Origin: Streptomyces sp. TSRI0281
Lineage (GTDB): Bacteria; Actinomycetota; Actinomycetes; Streptomycetales; Streptomycetaceae
Reading direction: 5' to 3'
Assembly: GCF_001905125.1 (NCBI RefSeq)
Contig: NZ_LWLE01000009.1
Span: forward strand, 62,001 to 126,000
Length of the DNA stretch: 64,000 nucleotides
Below are positions 50,879 to 59,569 of the stretch, in pieces. The position numbers and the translations under genes are program-made. How positions within the stretch are numbered: position 1 is the stretch's first letter; every line of letters begins with the position of its first letter. The notes beneath the pieces were generated by a model, which saw nothing but the letters and a program-made list of their open reading frames with translations, made no database searches and was not told where the DNA came from.

Positions 50879-53103
50879 GGAGACCCTCCGGTCAGCTCTT
50901 TGGTGACCACCTCGACGCCCAGCGGGCGCAGTTCGGCGAGGAGGTGTGTGATGAGGTCCCGCTCCGCGGGTGTCAGGACGTGGCCGGCCAGGTCGGGATG
51001 CGGCCGGACGGTCATCTGGTACGCGCCCGGGCCGGTGGCCGGGCGGTAGGACGCCTGGACCCACGCGGGGCCCGGGTGGTCGCCCCGTACCGACATCTCG
51101 GCGGGGGCGGTGGTCAGAAGGGAGGCGGCGCCGTCGCCGGTGGACCAGACGAGGACGCCCAGCACGCCGACCTGCGACTCGGTGGGCGAGACGGTCAGCT
51201 TCGCCACCGCCCCGACCTCCAGGACACCGTCGGTCAGGCCCACCGCGCCCACCTCGACAGGATGGTCGCCGATCGCCTGACGAACAGTCACGACAGCGCC
51301 ACTCACACTGACATGGGTGAAGCCCGCGCGGTGCGCCCCTACCGCCAACGCGCCGGGCGTGAGACCCGGGTGGGTCAGCCGCAGCTCCTGGCCCGCCCGT
51401 GCGAGCGGGGTGCCGGTCGGCTCGAAGGCGGCCTGGACGACGAGCTTGCCCGTCACCCCGCCGTCCCTCAGCAGGCCGACCAGCGCGTCCAGGAGCCGCG
51501 CCGCCTCGCGCCGCATCCGGTGATGGTTCGGGTCGGTGCCGTAGTCGACGTGCGCCGGGTCATCGTGACGGGCCAGGAACACCGGGTCGACCGGCACGCC
51601 CACGACGGGATCCGCAGGGGCGCGTGTGCCGTCGGCGCCGATGGCCGTGCCGTTGGCGAGCGGCCCCGGAAGGACCGTGATCTCCCGGGACACGGTCAGC
51701 GTGTGCGGTCCGTCGCGCAGTTCCGCCGTGACGACGACCCGTCCCGCCGCCTGCCCGGTGAGGGACGCCGTGGGCCCTTCCGCGGGAGCGGTGAATGTGC
51801 CCCGGCCGGGGCCGCAGTGGACCGTGCGCCAGCGGACCGTCGCACCGGACGGTGGAGCGGGCGTCACGCCCAGCGTGAGCTGCTGTCCCTCGGTCACCAC
51901 CCCCGGCCCAGTGTTCATCACGAGCAGCTCGCCCGGCACGCACTCCGCGTACACCTGGCCGTCGGGTCGGTGGGTGACCACGTCGAAGCCGGCGCGGTGG
52001 GCGAGCGCGGCGAGCCGGCCCGCGCCGGTGGTGGGATGGGTGAGGAGCACCGCCCGGCCGGTCGCCCGCGCGTCCGCCGCGCCCGGGTCGAAACCGGAGG
52101 TCACCCGGACGCGGCCGGTGAGCAGCCCGGCCAGCCGACGGAGGGCCGCCTCCACCGCCGGCTGGACCCGGCCGGGCGCGGGCGGCGGTTGCCCCGGCGG
52201 GTACGGTCCCGGCGGCGGTGGCGCGATGTCCACCACGGCCGGGGCGAGGGCCGTCAGGTAGTACGGATCGAAGTACCCCTCCGACAGCGGCACGGCCGGA
52301 CCGGTGCCGGTCCGCCCCAGTGGGTCGATCCACTGGCCGGGAAGCAGCGTGGCCGGTACCACCCGCAACCGCAGCAGCCCGCGCCGCAGCGGGCCGTTGG
52401 CGTCGTCGACGAGGAGAGGTTCGGCCGTGTTGCCGATGGGGCCGACCGCCGCGTTGAGCGCGGCGGCGAATCCGGCCGGTGTCGGCAGCGTCCAGCGGCG
52501 GGCGAGTTCCACCCGTCTCCGGTACGCCGTGTCGCTCTCGCCGCTGGACCGGACGACGCCGAGGCCCGCCCCGTGCAGGTCGAGGACACGCCCTCGTACC
52601 TCCTCGGCACGGGGCGAGCGGACGGCGACCGTGCGCCCCAACTGGGCGCGCAGATGGTCCCGTTCCCAGCCGACGATCCACAGGAGTTTGCCCATCGTGC
52701 CGAGGAGGGCGGTCAGCCGCCAGCGTTCCTCCTCGGGACCCGGGGGCCCCGACGACTTGATGCCGCTGAGCAGGCCGGTGGACCGGGGCAGGGCGGCCGT
52801 GGTACCCGCGAGCAGCCCGTCCGGCAGGGTCACCTCGACCGTGCCCCCCGGATTCTCGCGGAGGGTGAAGGTGACGGTCGTGCCGGGAAGCACGTCTTTG
52901 CGGGCCTGCAGGACGTAGAGCGGATCGGGAGTGTGTCCGAACACCGCGGAGTGGACCTTGAAATCGTACAGCTCGATGGTCCGGCCCCGCACGACCAGGT
53001 CGAGGTGGTCGGCGCCCCGGGCGAACGGGGTGGTGAGCCGCAGCGCCATGTCGGTGGCCGCGAGCGGCGGAGGCGCCGCCCCGGTGGCGATGGCGGGGCT
53101 CAT
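50875..53103 (-). CDS. Baseplate wedge / tail-protein-I-like protein with Ig-like repeats
   Basis: 742 residues, coupled to the baseplate J gene (ATGA overlap). The middle third has the tail-protein-I-like pattern LLGTMGKLLWIVGWERDHLR, DTAYRRRVELARRWTLPTPA and FAAALNAAVG. Later regions hold repeated Ig-like segments (GELLVMNTGPGVVTEGQQLT, VTAELRDGPHTLTVSREITV, SVRGDHPGPAWVQASYRP) and a duplicated unit around RRLAGLLTGRVRVTSGFDPG and LDALVGLLRDGGVTGKLVVQ. In contractile systems the gene after gpJ encodes the wedge partner gpI/Afp12, so this is its large counterpart. Confidence 0.65.
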   Translation of the reverse strand: MSPAIATGAAPPPLAATDMALRLTTPFARGADHLDLVVRGRTIELYDFKVHSAVFGHTPDPLYVLQARKDVLPGTTVTFTLRENPGGTVEVTLPDGLLAGTTAALPRSTGLLSGIKSSGPPGPEEERWRLTALLGTMGKLLWIVGWERDHLRAQLGRTVAVRSPRAEEVRGRVLDLHGAGLGVVRSSGESDTAYRRRVELARRWTLPTPAGFAAALNAAVGPIGNTAEPLLVDDANGPLRRGLLRLRVVPATLLPGQWIDPLGRTGTGPAVPLSEGYFDPYYLTALAPAVVDIAPPPPGPYPPGQPPPAPGRVQPAVEAALRRLAGLLTGRVRVTSGFDPGAADARATGRAVLLTHPTTGAGRLAALAHRAGFDVVTHRPDGQVYAECVPGELLVMNTGPGVVTEGQQLTLGVTPAPPSGATVRWRTVHCGPGRGTFTAPAEGPTASLTGQAAGRVVVTAELRDGPHTLTVSREITVLPGPLANGTAIGADGTRAPADPVVGVPVDPVFLARHDDPAHVDYGTDPNHHRMRREAARLLDALVGLLRDGGVTGKLVVQAAFEPTGTPLARAGQELRLTHPGLTPGALAVGAHRAGFTHVSVSGAVVTVRQAIGDHPVEVGAVGLTDGVLEVGAVAKLTVSPTESQVGVLGVLVWSTGDGAASLLTTAPAEMSVRGDHPGPAWVQASYRPATGPGAYQMTVRPHPDLAGHVLTPAERDLITHLLAELRPLGVEVVTKELTGGSP

Positions 53104-54431
53104 CGGGGCACCACCTCGATGCTGCTGAGCGACGAGTCGCGGGTGAACAGCGCCATCTCGGTCGGCCCCATGACCAGACTTTCGCCGACGGGCGCCTCCA
53201 CCGCGCCCAGTTGGTACGGGACGGTGCCGAAGCCGAACCGGCCGAACGCGGGCGGGCAGCGCCGCAGATGGAGATTGCGTACATCGGTGACGCCCGGCTC
53301 GTCCACGAGCGCGCACATCACCCGGGCGTACAGGACGTCGTCGCCGAGCCGCAGCCGGCCGATGTCGTGGGCGAGGCGGGCCAGGATGCCGGTCTCCACG
53401 GCGGCCGGATCGAACCGGGGATCGACGACGACCTCTGCCCGCACCGCGACCTCGATGTGGTCGGCTTCCACCACGTTCACGTGCACACCGATGGGGCGGA
53501 CCCGTTCGACGGCCGCCGCCACCAGGTCATGGACGCCTGTCACCGGCGCCGGGCCGCCGCTCGTCGTCAGCCACGGGCGGGGCCCTCGGTGAGCGACCGC
53601 GACCTCGGCGAAGTAGGGTTCGCCGATCCGGCGTTCGGCGCTGAACACGCGCTCTCCGAAGTCGAATCCGTCGAAGAAGACCTGCGACACGTCGAGGCCG
53701 CCCAACTCGTCCGTCACGCGCGCGTCCACGACGTCCTCGATGCGGAGCGCCGCCTGTCTGACACTGTCCGTGGTCCACAGTGCGTGCGGCAGGGCGATCA
53801 GTCGGTCCCGGTACGAGGCATCGTCCTCGGGTGGCAGCGGGCCGGTGAACGGCGCCGGGTTGGAGAGGACGAGCGTCGCCCCGGCCCAGTCCGCCAGGTA
53901 CTCCCGCTCGTGCTCGGGATGGACCCGGGTGACCGTCTCGGCCGCCACCGCGTCGTCTCCTGCCTCCAGAGCCCGCACGGTGACCGTCGCCTTCGGGGCG
54001 CCGAGGGTGAGGACGACCGGCTGCTCGGTGGCGAACACCCGGGCGGGCGGGAAGCCGGAAGGCGGCGCCGTGGTCAGGAGCAGCGTGCCCTCGGGCACCA
54101 CGTACGCCCGGTTCGGCGCCGCGTTTCCCAGAGTGAAGGTGATGTCGCCGGTGCGCCGCCCGGCCCGGCGGGGCAGCCCCGCGTCGTCGCCGAGCAGACC
54201 GAGCGCGGTGCCCGTCGCGGTGGCCGGGAACTGCGCGTAGAAGAGGGTCTCCATCCGCTTCCACAGCTCGGAGTCCTCGGCCGCGGCCACCTCCAGGATC
54301 TTGCCGAGGGGGCTGGCGGCCCGTACGTCGGCATCGTCGCCGAAGGCGATCCTGGCCCGCGCCCGGCTCTCGGCGAGAAGTTGGTCGATTCCCTTGAGGA
54401 CGAAGCCCTCGTCCGTCACGCCGTACGTCAT
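53100..54431 (-). CDS. Baseplate J-like protein
   Basis: 443 residues. MTYGVTDEGFVLKGIDQLLA start, ETLFYAQFPATATGTALGLL and GDDAGLPRRAGRRTGDITFT are characteristic of the gpJ/gp6 baseplate wedge family; DASYRDRLIALPHALWTTDS and VRQAALRIEDVVDARVTDEL follow the usual J order. It forms the baseplate ring that triggers sheath contraction. It overlaps the next gene and lies 3 bp after gp25; order gp25-J-I is the same as in phage P2 and eCIS loci. Confidence 0.88.
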   Translation of the reverse strand: MTYGVTDEGFVLKGIDQLLAESRARARIAFGDDADVRAASPLGKILEVAAAEDSELWKRMETLFYAQFPATATGTALGLLGDDAGLPRRAGRRTGDITFTLGNAAPNRAYVVPEGTLLLTTAPPSGFPPARVFATEQPVVLTLGAPKATVTVRALEAGDDAVAAETVTRVHPEHEREYLADWAGATLVLSNPAPFTGPLPPEDDASYRDRLIALPHALWTTDSVRQAALRIEDVVDARVTDELGGLDVSQVFFDGFDFGERVFSAERRIGEPYFAEVAVAHRGPRPWLTTSGGPAPVTGVHDLVAAAVERVRPIGVHVNVVEADHIEVAVRAEVVVDPRFDPAAVETGILARLAHDIGRLRLGDDVLYARVMCALVDEPGVTDVRNLHLRRCPPAFGRFGFGTVPYQLGAVEAPVGESLVMGPTEMALFTRDSSLSSIEVVPR

Positions 54432-54434
54432 GAC

Positions 54435-54866
54435 TCACACCTCCAGGTCCGCCGACACGGCGGTGGTCCGGCCGTCGACGGTCTCCACGACGACCTCCAC
54501 GGTCCATTTGCGGCGGTCGTCCGGGGGGTGGGTGAAGGTCACCGCCGTCACCTCGTTCACCCGTGGATCGGCGGCGAGGGTGCGCACGATCTCCAGTCGC
54601 AGCAGCTCCCGCACCGCGGGCAGCCCGCCGGGCGCGCCGAACGCCCCCTCGACGCTGAGCCCGTACCGGCCGTCGAAGCGGTCGGAGCCGTACGGCGTGA
54701 GCAGGGACAGCGTCAGCGCCTGGACGAGATTGGCGAGTCCCCGCACCTCCGCCAGGCTTCCGTTCCGTACGACGAGATCGCCGTCGTCCAGGAGCAGGCC
54801 GAGCCCCAGAGGGTCGTTCACCGCCGCCGGGGCGGCCGCGCCGGGATACTCCGTCACCGTCGTCAC
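54435..54866 (-). CDS. gp25/GPW-like baseplate protein
   Basis: 143 residues from a GTG that overlaps the PAAR-like gene (GTGA). DPLGLGLLLDDGDLVVRNGS, GLANLVQALTLSLLTPYGSD, GYGLS-like DGRYGLSVEGAF, then VRELLRLEIVRTLAADPRV match the gp25/W lysozyme-like (non-enzymatic) baseplate family that nucleates the sheath. Normal length for the family. Directly precedes baseplate J. Confidence 0.88.
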   Translation of the reverse strand: MTTVTEYPGAAAPAAVNDPLGLGLLLDDGDLVVRNGSLAEVRGLANLVQALTLSLLTPYGSDRFDGRYGLSVEGAFGAPGGLPAVRELLRLEIVRTLAADPRVNEVTAVTFTHPPDDRRKWTVEVVVETVDGRTTAVSADLEV

Positions 54867-55213
54867 CTCGCCTTCAGGACGCTCTGGCCGGGCGACACGA
54901 CGCTCCACAGCACGGGCTTGGCAGGGGAAGCGAGGGTGAGGCCGCGGGCCGTGGCCAGGGCGACCGGGGTCCCTCTGACGAGCAGGCAGGTACTGGCCCC
55001 GTCCGTGAGGCTCGTGACCTTGCCGCACGGCAGCAGCCCCGGAGTGGCCGCGGTGGGGAGGTTGGTGCAGGCGGGGACCGTCGCGGCGAGCAGGTCGCTC
55101 ACGAGCAGGACCGGGTTCCCGGCGACGGTCAGGGAGTTCTGGGTAGGCACCACCACGAGCGGGGCTCCATGGTCGCACCGGATGTCGGCGGAGCTGGTGA
55201 GGACCTCAGGCAT
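54863..55213 (-). CDS. PAAR-like spike-tip protein
   Basis: 116 residues; start overlaps the hub stop (TGATG). SADIRCDHGAPLVVVPTQNS, NPVLLVSDLLAATVPACTNL, GLLPCGKVTSL and SLTDGASTCLLVRGTPVALA: short strands with regularly spaced Cys and His, as in PAAR-like/DUF4280 proteins that cap the spike with a metal-stabilised tip. Immediately downstream of the hub-spike gene, where Afp10/PAAR genes lie in other contractile systems. Confidence 0.75.
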   Translation of the reverse strand: MPEVLTSSADIRCDHGAPLVVVPTQNSLTVAGNPVLLVSDLLAATVPACTNLPTAATPGLLPCGKVTSLTDGASTCLLVRGTPVALATARGLTLASPAKPVLWSVVSPGQSVLKAR

Positions 55214-56910
55214 CAGGTCACCTGCACCGCGTTGCCGTCCAGGGACAGACTCACGGTCCCGTTGGTGAACATGATCTTCCTTCCTGAGGTGCTGACGGTG
55301 ACCGCCCCGGTGGTGTCCACCTTGATCGTGGTGCCGGTGTGGTGCTCGATGGTCACGGTGTCGTCCTTGGGCGGCGTGGGCCGGGTACCGACGGTCGGGA
55401 GCTTCCCCGTGCCGACGTGAATGTGCAGACCCCGCGCCTGGATGACCCGGCCGCCGGCCGCGTCGGTCAGGTCATTGACGCCCGGGCCGTCGGGGCTGCC
55501 GTCGGGGCCGAGCCGTGTCGGCAGGGAGAGCCAGTAGTCGCCGGGGCGCGGCTCGGGCGCCTTCGCACCCAGCGTGCGCGGCCACAAGTACCCCACCACG
55601 GCTGCGTCGTTGACGAGGTCCCGGTTGTGCGCGAGGAGCGCCCGCATCCCGGGGTAGACCGGTGTCATCAGACCGCACGGCCCGAAGGCGAACGGCGACG
55701 CGACGGGCTTGTCGAGCAGCTGCGCGTCCCCGATTCCCCCCTGCACGCTGGGCGCGCCCATGGACGGCGGCGGGGACTGCCCGTACTTCAATGACACCTG
55801 ATGGCCTTTGCCCCGGTACGTGGTGATCTCGCCCACGTCGACCGACGGCCGGGCCTGCCGGTCGCGGTCAGCGCGCGCCTCCATGCGGTCGACCACCCCG
55901 CGTACCCCGCCGTCCAGGACCTCGGCGGTCTCACCGGCGGGGACGGCCACGACCTGGACGTCGCACACGTAGCCAGTGCGCCCGCCGAAGCGGTGAAGGA
56001 CCCGGGTGACGCGCAGTGGGCCGGGCGGCGCGTCGATTCCCTTGACGGTCGCCACCTGGCCGACCCGCAGACCGGGGTGCCCCAGGACGACCAGGTCGAG
56101 CGAGGTGCGGGGCGGCGGCCGCTCCTCGTCCGGCGCGATCGCCGCCGTGTCCTCGCCCTGGGAGTCCCCGCACGAGACGAGATTGAGCTCCGGGTCGAAC
56201 GGTACGGGGGCCAGGTCGTCCTCCGCGCCGACCGCCGGACCGATCCAGATCTCCTTGTCCCGGATGACCACCGGGGCAGGCACGGACGCGGCGAGGTCCC
56301 GCAGGACGCCGAGCGCGGACGGGCCACGCACGGTGTGGTCGGTGAGGTCGGCCGGCAGCTTCGAACCGCCGGCGAGCGTGAGCTTGGCGGCTTTCGCGAT
56401 CCGCTGTGCGAACTCCAGCGCGTCGCAGGAGTTCGCGCGGTGCTCAGCCACCCCCAGCTTGCGCAGTGCGAACCCGGCCGCGTCCTGCCCGGTGAGGCGC
56501 ACCCGGTTCAGGCCGTCCTCTCCCACCCAGGAGGTGATCCTGAGGATCCGGCCCTGCATCACCGGGGCGTCGACGCTGCCCGGCTCGTCGAAGTAGCCGA
56601 GCCGCACGACCGCCTTCAGCGGGATGTCGACGATCTTCGAGCGGAGCATCTCGACGGTATCGCCGGGGACATCGACGAGCAGCACGTCGAACGTGCCCGC
56701 CACCGCCCCCTCGTTCATCGTCACGGTGATCTCCGCGTCGAGGACGAGCGAGCCGTCGAAGATGTGGTTGGAGACCTTCAGCGGCAGCCCTGTGAGACCG
56801 ACCAGGGAGGCGACGGCGCCCGCCACCGCACCGGCGACCGCGCCGAACGGCGAGTCCTCCGGCGGCTCGTCCTCGTCCACCGTCACGCTGTAGCGGATCA
56901 CCAGGCTCAT
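55213..56910 (-). CDS. Baseplate hub-spike protein (gpD/gpV, VgrG-like)
   Basis: 565 residues. The N-terminal ~340 residues are a hub (gp27/gpD-like): LVLDAEITVTMNEGAVAGTF, DVLLVDVPGDTVEMLRSKIV, RILRITSWVGEDGLNRVRLT and a DUF2345-less OB-like segment VDVGEITTYRGKGHQVSLKY. The last ~110 residues carry LHIHVGTGKL and a beta-helical needle TVTIEHHTGTTIKVDTTGAV, TVSTSGRKIMFTNG, ending SLSLDGNAVQVT. So hub and spike are fused as in VgrG, and the tip is a separate PAAR-like protein. Overlaps neighbours on both sides. Confidence 0.85.
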   Translation of the reverse strand: MSLVIRYSVTVDEDEPPEDSPFGAVAGAVAGAVASLVGLTGLPLKVSNHIFDGSLVLDAEITVTMNEGAVAGTFDVLLVDVPGDTVEMLRSKIVDIPLKAVVRLGYFDEPGSVDAPVMQGRILRITSWVGEDGLNRVRLTGQDAAGFALRKLGVAEHRANSCDALEFAQRIAKAAKLTLAGGSKLPADLTDHTVRGPSALGVLRDLAASVPAPVVIRDKEIWIGPAVGAEDDLAPVPFDPELNLVSCGDSQGEDTAAIAPDEERPPPRTSLDLVVLGHPGLRVGQVATVKGIDAPPGPLRVTRVLHRFGGRTGYVCDVQVVAVPAGETAEVLDGGVRGVVDRMEARADRDRQARPSVDVGEITTYRGKGHQVSLKYGQSPPPSMGAPSVQGGIGDAQLLDKPVASPFAFGPCGLMTPVYPGMRALLAHNRDLVNDAAVVGYLWPRTLGAKAPEPRPGDYWLSLPTRLGPDGSPDGPGVNDLTDAAGGRVIQARGLHIHVGTGKLPTVGTRPTPPKDDTVTIEHHTGTTIKVDTTGAVTVSTSGRKIMFTNGTVSLSLDGNAVQVT

Positions 56911-57251
56911 CCCGACACCTCCACCACGACCCTGGACCCGTGACTCCCCGCGCCGTTCAGATTCCGTACGTGCACCAGCGCCTCCCGGAACACCAGCCGC
57001 AACTGCCCTGCCGGGCAGGGCAGCTCACGCACCGCCTTCCGGCGTGCCAGCGGCACGAGCCCGTCCGGGTCCTCGCGGTCCACGACCACCACCAGGAACG
57101 GCCCGGTGCCCAGCAGATCGAGCACCCCGCCCTCCGCGACGGTCCGCTCGTCGGCGTTGACGTACAGACCGATCCGGTACACGTGCGTCCCGGAGCGCAG
57201 CCGGAAGCTCTGCGGGAAGCCCTCGTCGGCGTCGACGGGCAGCAGTGGCAT
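56907..57251 (-). CDS. Baseplate plug-like small protein
   Basis: 114 residues. FRLRSGTHVYRIGLYVNADE, GGVLDLLGTGPFLVVVVDRE and LPCPAGQLRLVFREALVHVR: a small beta-barrel resembling phage baseplate-plug proteins that sit between hub and tube. Stop overlaps the hub start (ATGA), and the spacing to the upstream gene is 8 bp. Assigned mainly by size, strand pattern and position. Confidence 0.5.
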   Translation of the reverse strand: MPLLPVDADEGFPQSFRLRSGTHVYRIGLYVNADERTVAEGGVLDLLGTGPFLVVVVDREDPDGLVPLARRKAVRELPCPAGQLRLVFREALVHVRNLNGAGSHGSRVVVEVSG

Positions 57252-57259
57252 CGCGCCTC

Positions 57260-57748
57260 CTACAGGGGTGATCGGGGTACGGGGCCGGGGACGGGCAGAC
57301 TCGGCACGCCCGCGCTGCCCGCGCTCATCGCGAGGTCCGCGATCTCGCCGAGCAGTGCCGTGAGACTGGAGCGGGGCACGTGCTGGAGGGTCAGGGACAG
57401 GTCGAAGGCATCGCGCTTCTGCACGCTCTGCGTGAACCGCAGATCGGTGATCTGCATGTCGAGGCTGAGCGTGAGACCGCACACGACCGGGATCCCGGAG
57501 ACCGCGAGCGCGGGAGCGGCCGCGGCGAGCAGCGCCCGTGAGGTGAGCGCCATGACCTCCAGGGCCTTCTTGGTGGCGTGCCGCTCCGGGCCGAGGAGGA
57601 CCGCCTCGATGACGATCGTCTTCGCCGACGGCTGGGTGGCCTGCGAGAAGCGACTGCCCAGGATCCGTTCGACCCGGTACCCCTCGGTCATGGTGATGCT
57701 CTGCGCGTACAGCAGGGGGACCGTGCCGACGAGCACCTTCTCCGTCAC
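57260..57748 (-). CDS. Injection-system baseplate/tube-initiator protein (162 aa)
   Basis: 162 residues. MTEKVLVGTVPLLYAQSITM, GYRVERILGSRFSQATQPSA, then a helix LALTSRALLAAAAPALAV-like stretch and a beta-rich end (MQITDLRFTQSVQKRDAFDL, LTLQHVPRSSLTALL). It is where Afp5-7-type tube-adapter or LysM proteins lie in related loci, but I see no LysM motif. Function is inferred from position. Confidence 0.5.
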   Translation of the reverse strand: MTEKVLVGTVPLLYAQSITMTEGYRVERILGSRFSQATQPSAKTIVIEAVLLGPERHATKKALEVMALTSRALLAAAAPALAVSGIPVVCGLTLSLDMQITDLRFTQSVQKRDAFDLSLTLQHVPRSSLTALLGEIADLAMSAGSAGVPSLPVPGPVPRSPL

Positions 57749-57751
57749 GGG

Positions 57752-58030
57752 TCACCCCCGGCTGCCGAGTTCACGGTCGAATTCGGCGAAGACGTGGTCC
57801 GCGATCTGCCGGACGTGGTGGTCGCCGAGTTCGCCGACCACCTCGACCTCGACCGGGAAGTGGTAGTGGAGCACGGTGCCGGCGACGCCGTGCCGGGTGA
57901 CGACCGCCTCGCTTCCCGCGGCGGGCGCAATGTACTCGCCCTCATGGACGAGGGCGAGGCCGGTACGCTCGACCCGGCCGCCGGCGGCGAAGGCGTCGAC
58001 GCGCGCGAACTCCTCCTCGTCGATGTCCAT
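57752..58030 (-). CDS. Small injection-system protein (92 aa)
   Basis: 92 acidic residues: MDIDEEEFARVDAFAAGGRV, LVHEGEYIAPAAGSEAVVTR, FPVEVEVVGELGDHHVRQIA. It starts one base after the tube stop and ends 3 bp before the next gene, so it is surely in the operon. Unrecognised; possibly a tube adapter or assembly chaperone. No tape-measure gene is seen, so a length-setting role cannot be ruled out but is unlikely for so small a protein. Confidence 0.5.
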   Translation of the reverse strand: MDIDEEEFARVDAFAAGGRVERTGLALVHEGEYIAPAAGSEAVVTRHGVAGTVLHYHFPVEVEVVGELGDHHVRQIADHVFAEFDRELGSRG

Positions 58031-58031
58031 G

Positions 58032-58424
58032 TCACTCCTCCACGCCCACGTTGAGCGCCATGCAGGTGAAGTTGGCTTGGGGAACCCCGTCCACGGTGAC
58101 CGTGCTGGGCTGCACGGCGCTGACTACGCAGCGGCCGAACTTGAGGGCGGAGAAGGCCCAGTCGTTGCCTTGTTTCTCGGCGACCGCGATGGAGAACTCG
58201 GCTCCGTTGACGGCGAGTTCGGTCAGGTCGGCCACGGCGGACGCGACCGCGGGCACGGTCATCGTGAACGTGAAGGTGAACGGCTGACGCACGTACCCGA
58301 CGCCGTCCGCCTCCAGGCTGTGCAGCACCGTGTGGGGAACGTTGAACGACGGGGAGAAGTTGCTGATGGGGGTGACGGTGCGGCCGCCGAGCTTCACTTC
58401 GAGGCGGGTGTTCCAGTCGGACAT
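58032..58424 (-). CDS. Contractile-system inner tube protein
   Basis: 130 residues. MSDWNTRLEVKLGGRTVTPI, FNVPHTVLHSLEADGVGYVR, PFTFTFTMTVPAVASAV, LNGAEFSIAV-like and FGRCVVSAVQPSTVTVDGVP. The size, beta-rich pattern and position right after the sheath identify the tube protomer (Hcp/gp19/Afp1-5-like). Only one tube gene is visible, whereas many eCIS loci have two or three. Confidence 0.75.
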   Translation of the reverse strand: MSDWNTRLEVKLGGRTVTPISNFSPSFNVPHTVLHSLEADGVGYVRQPFTFTFTMTVPAVASAVADLTELAVNGAEFSIAVAEKQGNDWAFSALKFGRCVVSAVQPSTVTVDGVPQANFTCMALNVGVEE

Positions 58425-58435
58425 GTGCGCTCTCC

Positions 58436-59548
58436 CTACTCGAACGTGAGCTTGATGGTGAGCCGGTGAATGGCGCCGGCGTAGGTGATCCGGACCAGGG
58501 ACTCGGCGAGCCGGGCGTCCCGGGCCGCCTTGATGAGGTCCTTGTCCACTTGCGTCGGTTGCGGTTTGTCGAGCAGGGCGAGGATGGGGACGACGACCTC
58601 GTAGTCGTCGATCACCTCGGTGCGACGCAGCGGCTCCAGCACCGCCTCCATCTCGCCGGTGAGCGCCCGCAGTCCGGTCCTGGTCATCCGGAGGTCGCCG
58701 ATCGTCGCGATGAGCGATGCCTTGAGCCGGTACGTGATGTCGTCAAGGGTGCGGACGATGTCGATGTACTTCTTGTCGGTGAGGCCCGACGCGCCCGTGT
58801 ACCCCTCGCCGAGGTAGATGCCTTCGCCCGGGATGAGCGCCGGGTTCACCAGCCAGTTGACGTTGTGCCCTGCGGGCCCCGCGTCGTTGTTCTCGCTGCC
58901 GTTGAGCTTGACCAGCTCCCCGGCGGTGAAGGGATCGGAGTCCACGCCGTTCACCTTCTTGAGGAGGAGGGAGACATGGGGCTCGTATCCGCCGATGGTG
59001 CCCGCCACGGCGGCCGCCACGTCCTCGTCGCTCTTGTGGGCCACATAGACCATGCGGTCGGTGCTGAGCGTGCCGGTGATGACCGCGGGGTCGGTGTCGC
59101 CCTTGGCCAGCATGGCCACGCCCATACGCTCCAGACCGTCCGCGAAGGGGCCCTTCACGTGGTCGGCCAGCTTCACGATGGACTCGGCCGGGGTCCCGCT
59201 GGACAGGCTGGCACCCGCGATGACCACGAGCTGCACCGGCAGGGTGGCGATGGTGGCCAGCGACTCCGCGTAGTTCGGGGTACTGGCGAGGCGCACCCCG
59301 TAGATGGTGCCCGGGCTGGGCTCCTGCCGCAGGGCGAGGGCCACGGCCGTGCCGAGTGCTCCGGGAGCACGGGCGATCGCGTCGTCGGGGTCGACGAACA
59401 CTGTCGGTTTGTTCGCATCGATGAGGCCGGTGGCTCCGGCCGGAGGGGTGACGGCGCCGATGATCGCGATGTTGCCGGTGGGGCGTGTGGCAGGCGAGAA
59501 GAAGTTGGTCTTGGCCTGGACACGGATGTAGCGGACGGGGGTGGTCAT
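58436..59548 (-). CDS. Contractile tail sheath protein
   Basis: 370 residues, phage tail sheath family. YIRVQAKTNFFSPATRPTGN and IAIIGAVTPPAGATGLID at the start; a central Rossmann-like insertion (QLVVIAGASLSSGTPAESIV, RMGVAMLAKGDTDPAVITGT); the conserved end YIDIVRTLDDITYRLKASLI, FLRALTGEME-like, and SLVRITYAGAIHRLTIKLTF. It polymerises around the tube and contracts to drive the spike. Short for a sheath, in the range of P2-type sheaths. It is the second gene of the operon, 21 bp after the first. Confidence 0.9.
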   Translation of the reverse strand: MTTPVRYIRVQAKTNFFSPATRPTGNIAIIGAVTPPAGATGLIDANKPTVFVDPDDAIARAPGALGTAVALALRQEPSPGTIYGVRLASTPNYAESLATIATLPVQLVVIAGASLSSGTPAESIVKLADHVKGPFADGLERMGVAMLAKGDTDPAVITGTLSTDRMVYVAHKSDEDVAAAVAGTIGGYEPHVSLLLKKVNGVDSDPFTAGELVKLNGSENNDAGPAGHNVNWLVNPALIPGEGIYLGEGYTGASGLTDKKYIDIVRTLDDITYRLKASLIATIGDLRMTRTGLRALTGEMEAVLEPLRRTEVIDDYEVVVPILALLDKPQPTQVDKDLIKAARDARLAESLVRITYAGAIHRLTIKLTFE

Positions 59549-59569
59549 GGAGGGTGCTTCCTTCCGGCG